From positions 513,562 to 577,561 of the forward strand of contig NZ_OY763421.1 in NCBI RefSeq assembly GCF_963667555.1: 64,000 nucleotides of DNA, in the 5' to 3' direction. Source of the DNA: an uncultured Methanolobus sp. GTDB lineage: Archaea > Halobacteriota > Methanosarcinia > Methanosarcinales > Methanosarcinaceae. The translations under genes were made by a program, and so were the position numbers. Position 1 is the first letter of the stretch. The number at the start of each line of letters is the position of its first letter. Shown here in pieces: positions 63,112-64,000 of the stretch. The notes beneath the pieces are model-generated. The model worked only from the letters and a program-made list of their open reading frames with translations. It did no database searches and was not told the DNA's origin.

Positions 63112-64000
63112 ATGAAACATAAGTATTGTTCAATTATCCTAGTATTTGTTATCCTGATCAGTGTGTATAGTAGTGGGTGTGTCAGCAAGAGTCCGGAAGA
63201 AGAAGTACCTGAAAAAGTGACCACCTTTTTGAATGCTATCAATGATGATGATTTTAACACTGCTTTTAATATGTATACGGGTAAGGACTTCCTTGCAGTT
63301 GCAAGTATAAAAATGATATTCAGCAATAAAGGGATAGAACCTGGTAGTATTGAAGAAATTAATATTGTTTCTCAGGAAATAAGCGATACAATGGCCGCTG
63401 TGGAAGTTGAATGTACAGTGACAAATTCTGATGGCGGGAACAGTGTTATTCCTATATATTTCACACTCCAGAACAGCCAGCTTGGGTGGATCATCACAAG
63501 AGTATCATTTACTGTTCCGTTAACTCTGGAAAATTCTCAGACCGTTGATATCGAGGTTGAAACAACAAAAATAGATGTTATTGCGAACAATGCTCCGTTG
63601 ATATTCATTGGTGCTGTGGTAATGCTTGGTTTTGGTCTTTACATCGATAAAAAGGACAAGGCCAAGAAAAAAGAGAACAGCAGGACAATTGATGTTTCAG
63701 GTGCAACTCCGATACAAAAAGAGACCATTGCACAATATGTTAAATTCGTTCCCTCGCAGCAGATCACAATTGGTAAGCCAGCTACAATTGATGTGTGGGT
63801 AAAGAACTTCACGCAGCAGCCATACAATGATTTTGCTATCAAGGGCAAGTTTGCAAATTCCCTTGAGCCGGAAAAGATCAACCTTTTCTTTGATAAGATA
63901 GCTCCAGGGGAAACCGTGAAGCGTACCTGGGTAGTGAAAGCAAAACTTTCTGGCTGGGCTTCCATTGAAGAGCCAACCGTGGTATTCAATTTTGGAGGAA
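63112..64000 (+). CDS. Putative lipoprotein with internal membrane helix (3' end outside window)
   Basis: The frame stays open from the ATG at 63112 to the window end, giving about 296 residues so far. Residues 1-23 form a lipoprotein-like leader ending VYSSGC. The first domain (EKVTTFLNAINDDDFNTAFNMYTGKDF) resembles DUF4878/NTF2-like folds. A hydrophobic helix at about 162-177 is followed by KKDKAKKKE and then a beta-rich domain (SQQITIGKPATIDVWVKN) that would be on the other side of the membrane. Unknown function. TATA-like sequence TATTATAATAG lies at about 63065-63075. Confidence 0.75.
   Translation, partial: MKHKYCSIILVFVILISVYSSGCVSKSPEEEVPEKVTTFLNAINDDDFNTAFNMYTGKDFLAVASIKMIFSNKGIEPGSIEEINIVSQEISDTMAAVEVECTVTNSDGGNSVIPIYFTLQNSQLGWIITRVSFTVPLTLENSQTVDIEVETTKIDVIANNAPLIFIGAVVMLGFGLYIDKKDKAKKKENSRTIDVSGATPIQKETIAQYVKFVPSQQITIGKPATIDVWVKNFTQQPYNDFAIKGKFANSLEPEKINLFFDKIAPGETVKRTWVVKAKLSGWASIEEPTVVFNFGG

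Noticed and set aside
1..64000. CRISPR arrays, tRNA, rRNA and transposase genes
   Set aside because: I looked for regularly spaced repeats, T-loop consensus sequences and transposase motifs and found none that hold up. Short tRNAs with introns could still be missed by eye.

Overview
The window is chromosome from a methanogenic archaeon, almost certainly a methylotrophic member of the Methanosarcinaceae (a Methanolobus- or Methanococcoides-like genus fits best, but genus is inference). The evidence is soluble heterodisulfide reductase (Hdr) genes, formylmethanofuran dehydrogenase subunits, a corrinoid-protein remnant, archaellins, PEF-CTERM surface proteins, eukaryote-like ribosomal proteins (S19e, L31e, L39e, LX), aIF6, prefoldin, and archaeal TATA boxes with GGTGA-type ribosome binding sites. 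I see no rRNA, no tRNA, no CRISPR array and no transposase gene.

Layout. 1-6.2 kb: an operon hdrB(partial)-hdrA-mvhD-fdhB-like-fdhA-like-small ORF, which looks like an F420-linked, electron-bifurcating Hdr complex. 6.4-7.7 kb: two accessory genes of unknown role (HEPN-like protein and membrane protein). 8.0-11.7 kb, minus strand: an HdrA-MvhD fusion followed by an eight-cluster polyferredoxin, a second Hdr-type electron-transfer unit. 11.7-12.5 kb: gene-free, with a 29-bp repeat in three copies and two strongly folded segments. 12.5-16 kb: secreted protein, membrane-anchored winged-helix regulator and two related PEF-CTERM surface proteins. 16.3-21.3 kb: hybrid cluster protein, cupin, a candidate structured RNA, ferredoxin-thioredoxin reductase, and a partial formylmethanofuran dehydrogenase operon (Fe-S protein, FwdB, FwdD). 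22-28 kb: SRPBCC protein, citrate synthase and aconitase (oxidative branch to 2-oxoglutarate), and a third PEF-CTERM protein. 28-45.9 kb: truncated corrinoid protein, three sensor histidine kinases (one with a FIST sensor partner), CTP-type lipid kinase, a 762-aa protein of unknown role, YkgJ-type cysteine protein, aminotransferase, ferredoxin, DUF1616/CPBP membrane proteins and a cell-surface protein. 46-52.8 kb: purA and the conserved archaeal translation/protein-targeting cluster (rps19e, PDCD5, PP-loop, rpl39e, rpl31e, eif6, rplX, pfdA, ftsY). 53.2-56 kb, minus strand: trpCBA with a palindromic operator candidate. 56.2-64 kb: two paralogous archaellin loci. In each, a seven-helix membrane protein gene diverges from a pair of archaellin genes across a near-identical 26-bp intergenic element; the second locus adds a winged-helix-like gene that overlaps the membrane gene.

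The window also holds seven copies (three near complete, about 340 bp) of a MITE-like repeat. It has terminal inverted repeats beginning GGCTCTGTAGAAATCCTG and three internal mini-hairpins, each with a GAA (or TTC) loop. The strongest candidates for something undescribed are the duplicated divergent archaellin/seven-helix module, this repeat family, the structured RNA candidate near 18.6 kb, and the Hdr-MvhD-FdhB-FdhA-like operon in a lineage not known for growth on formate.
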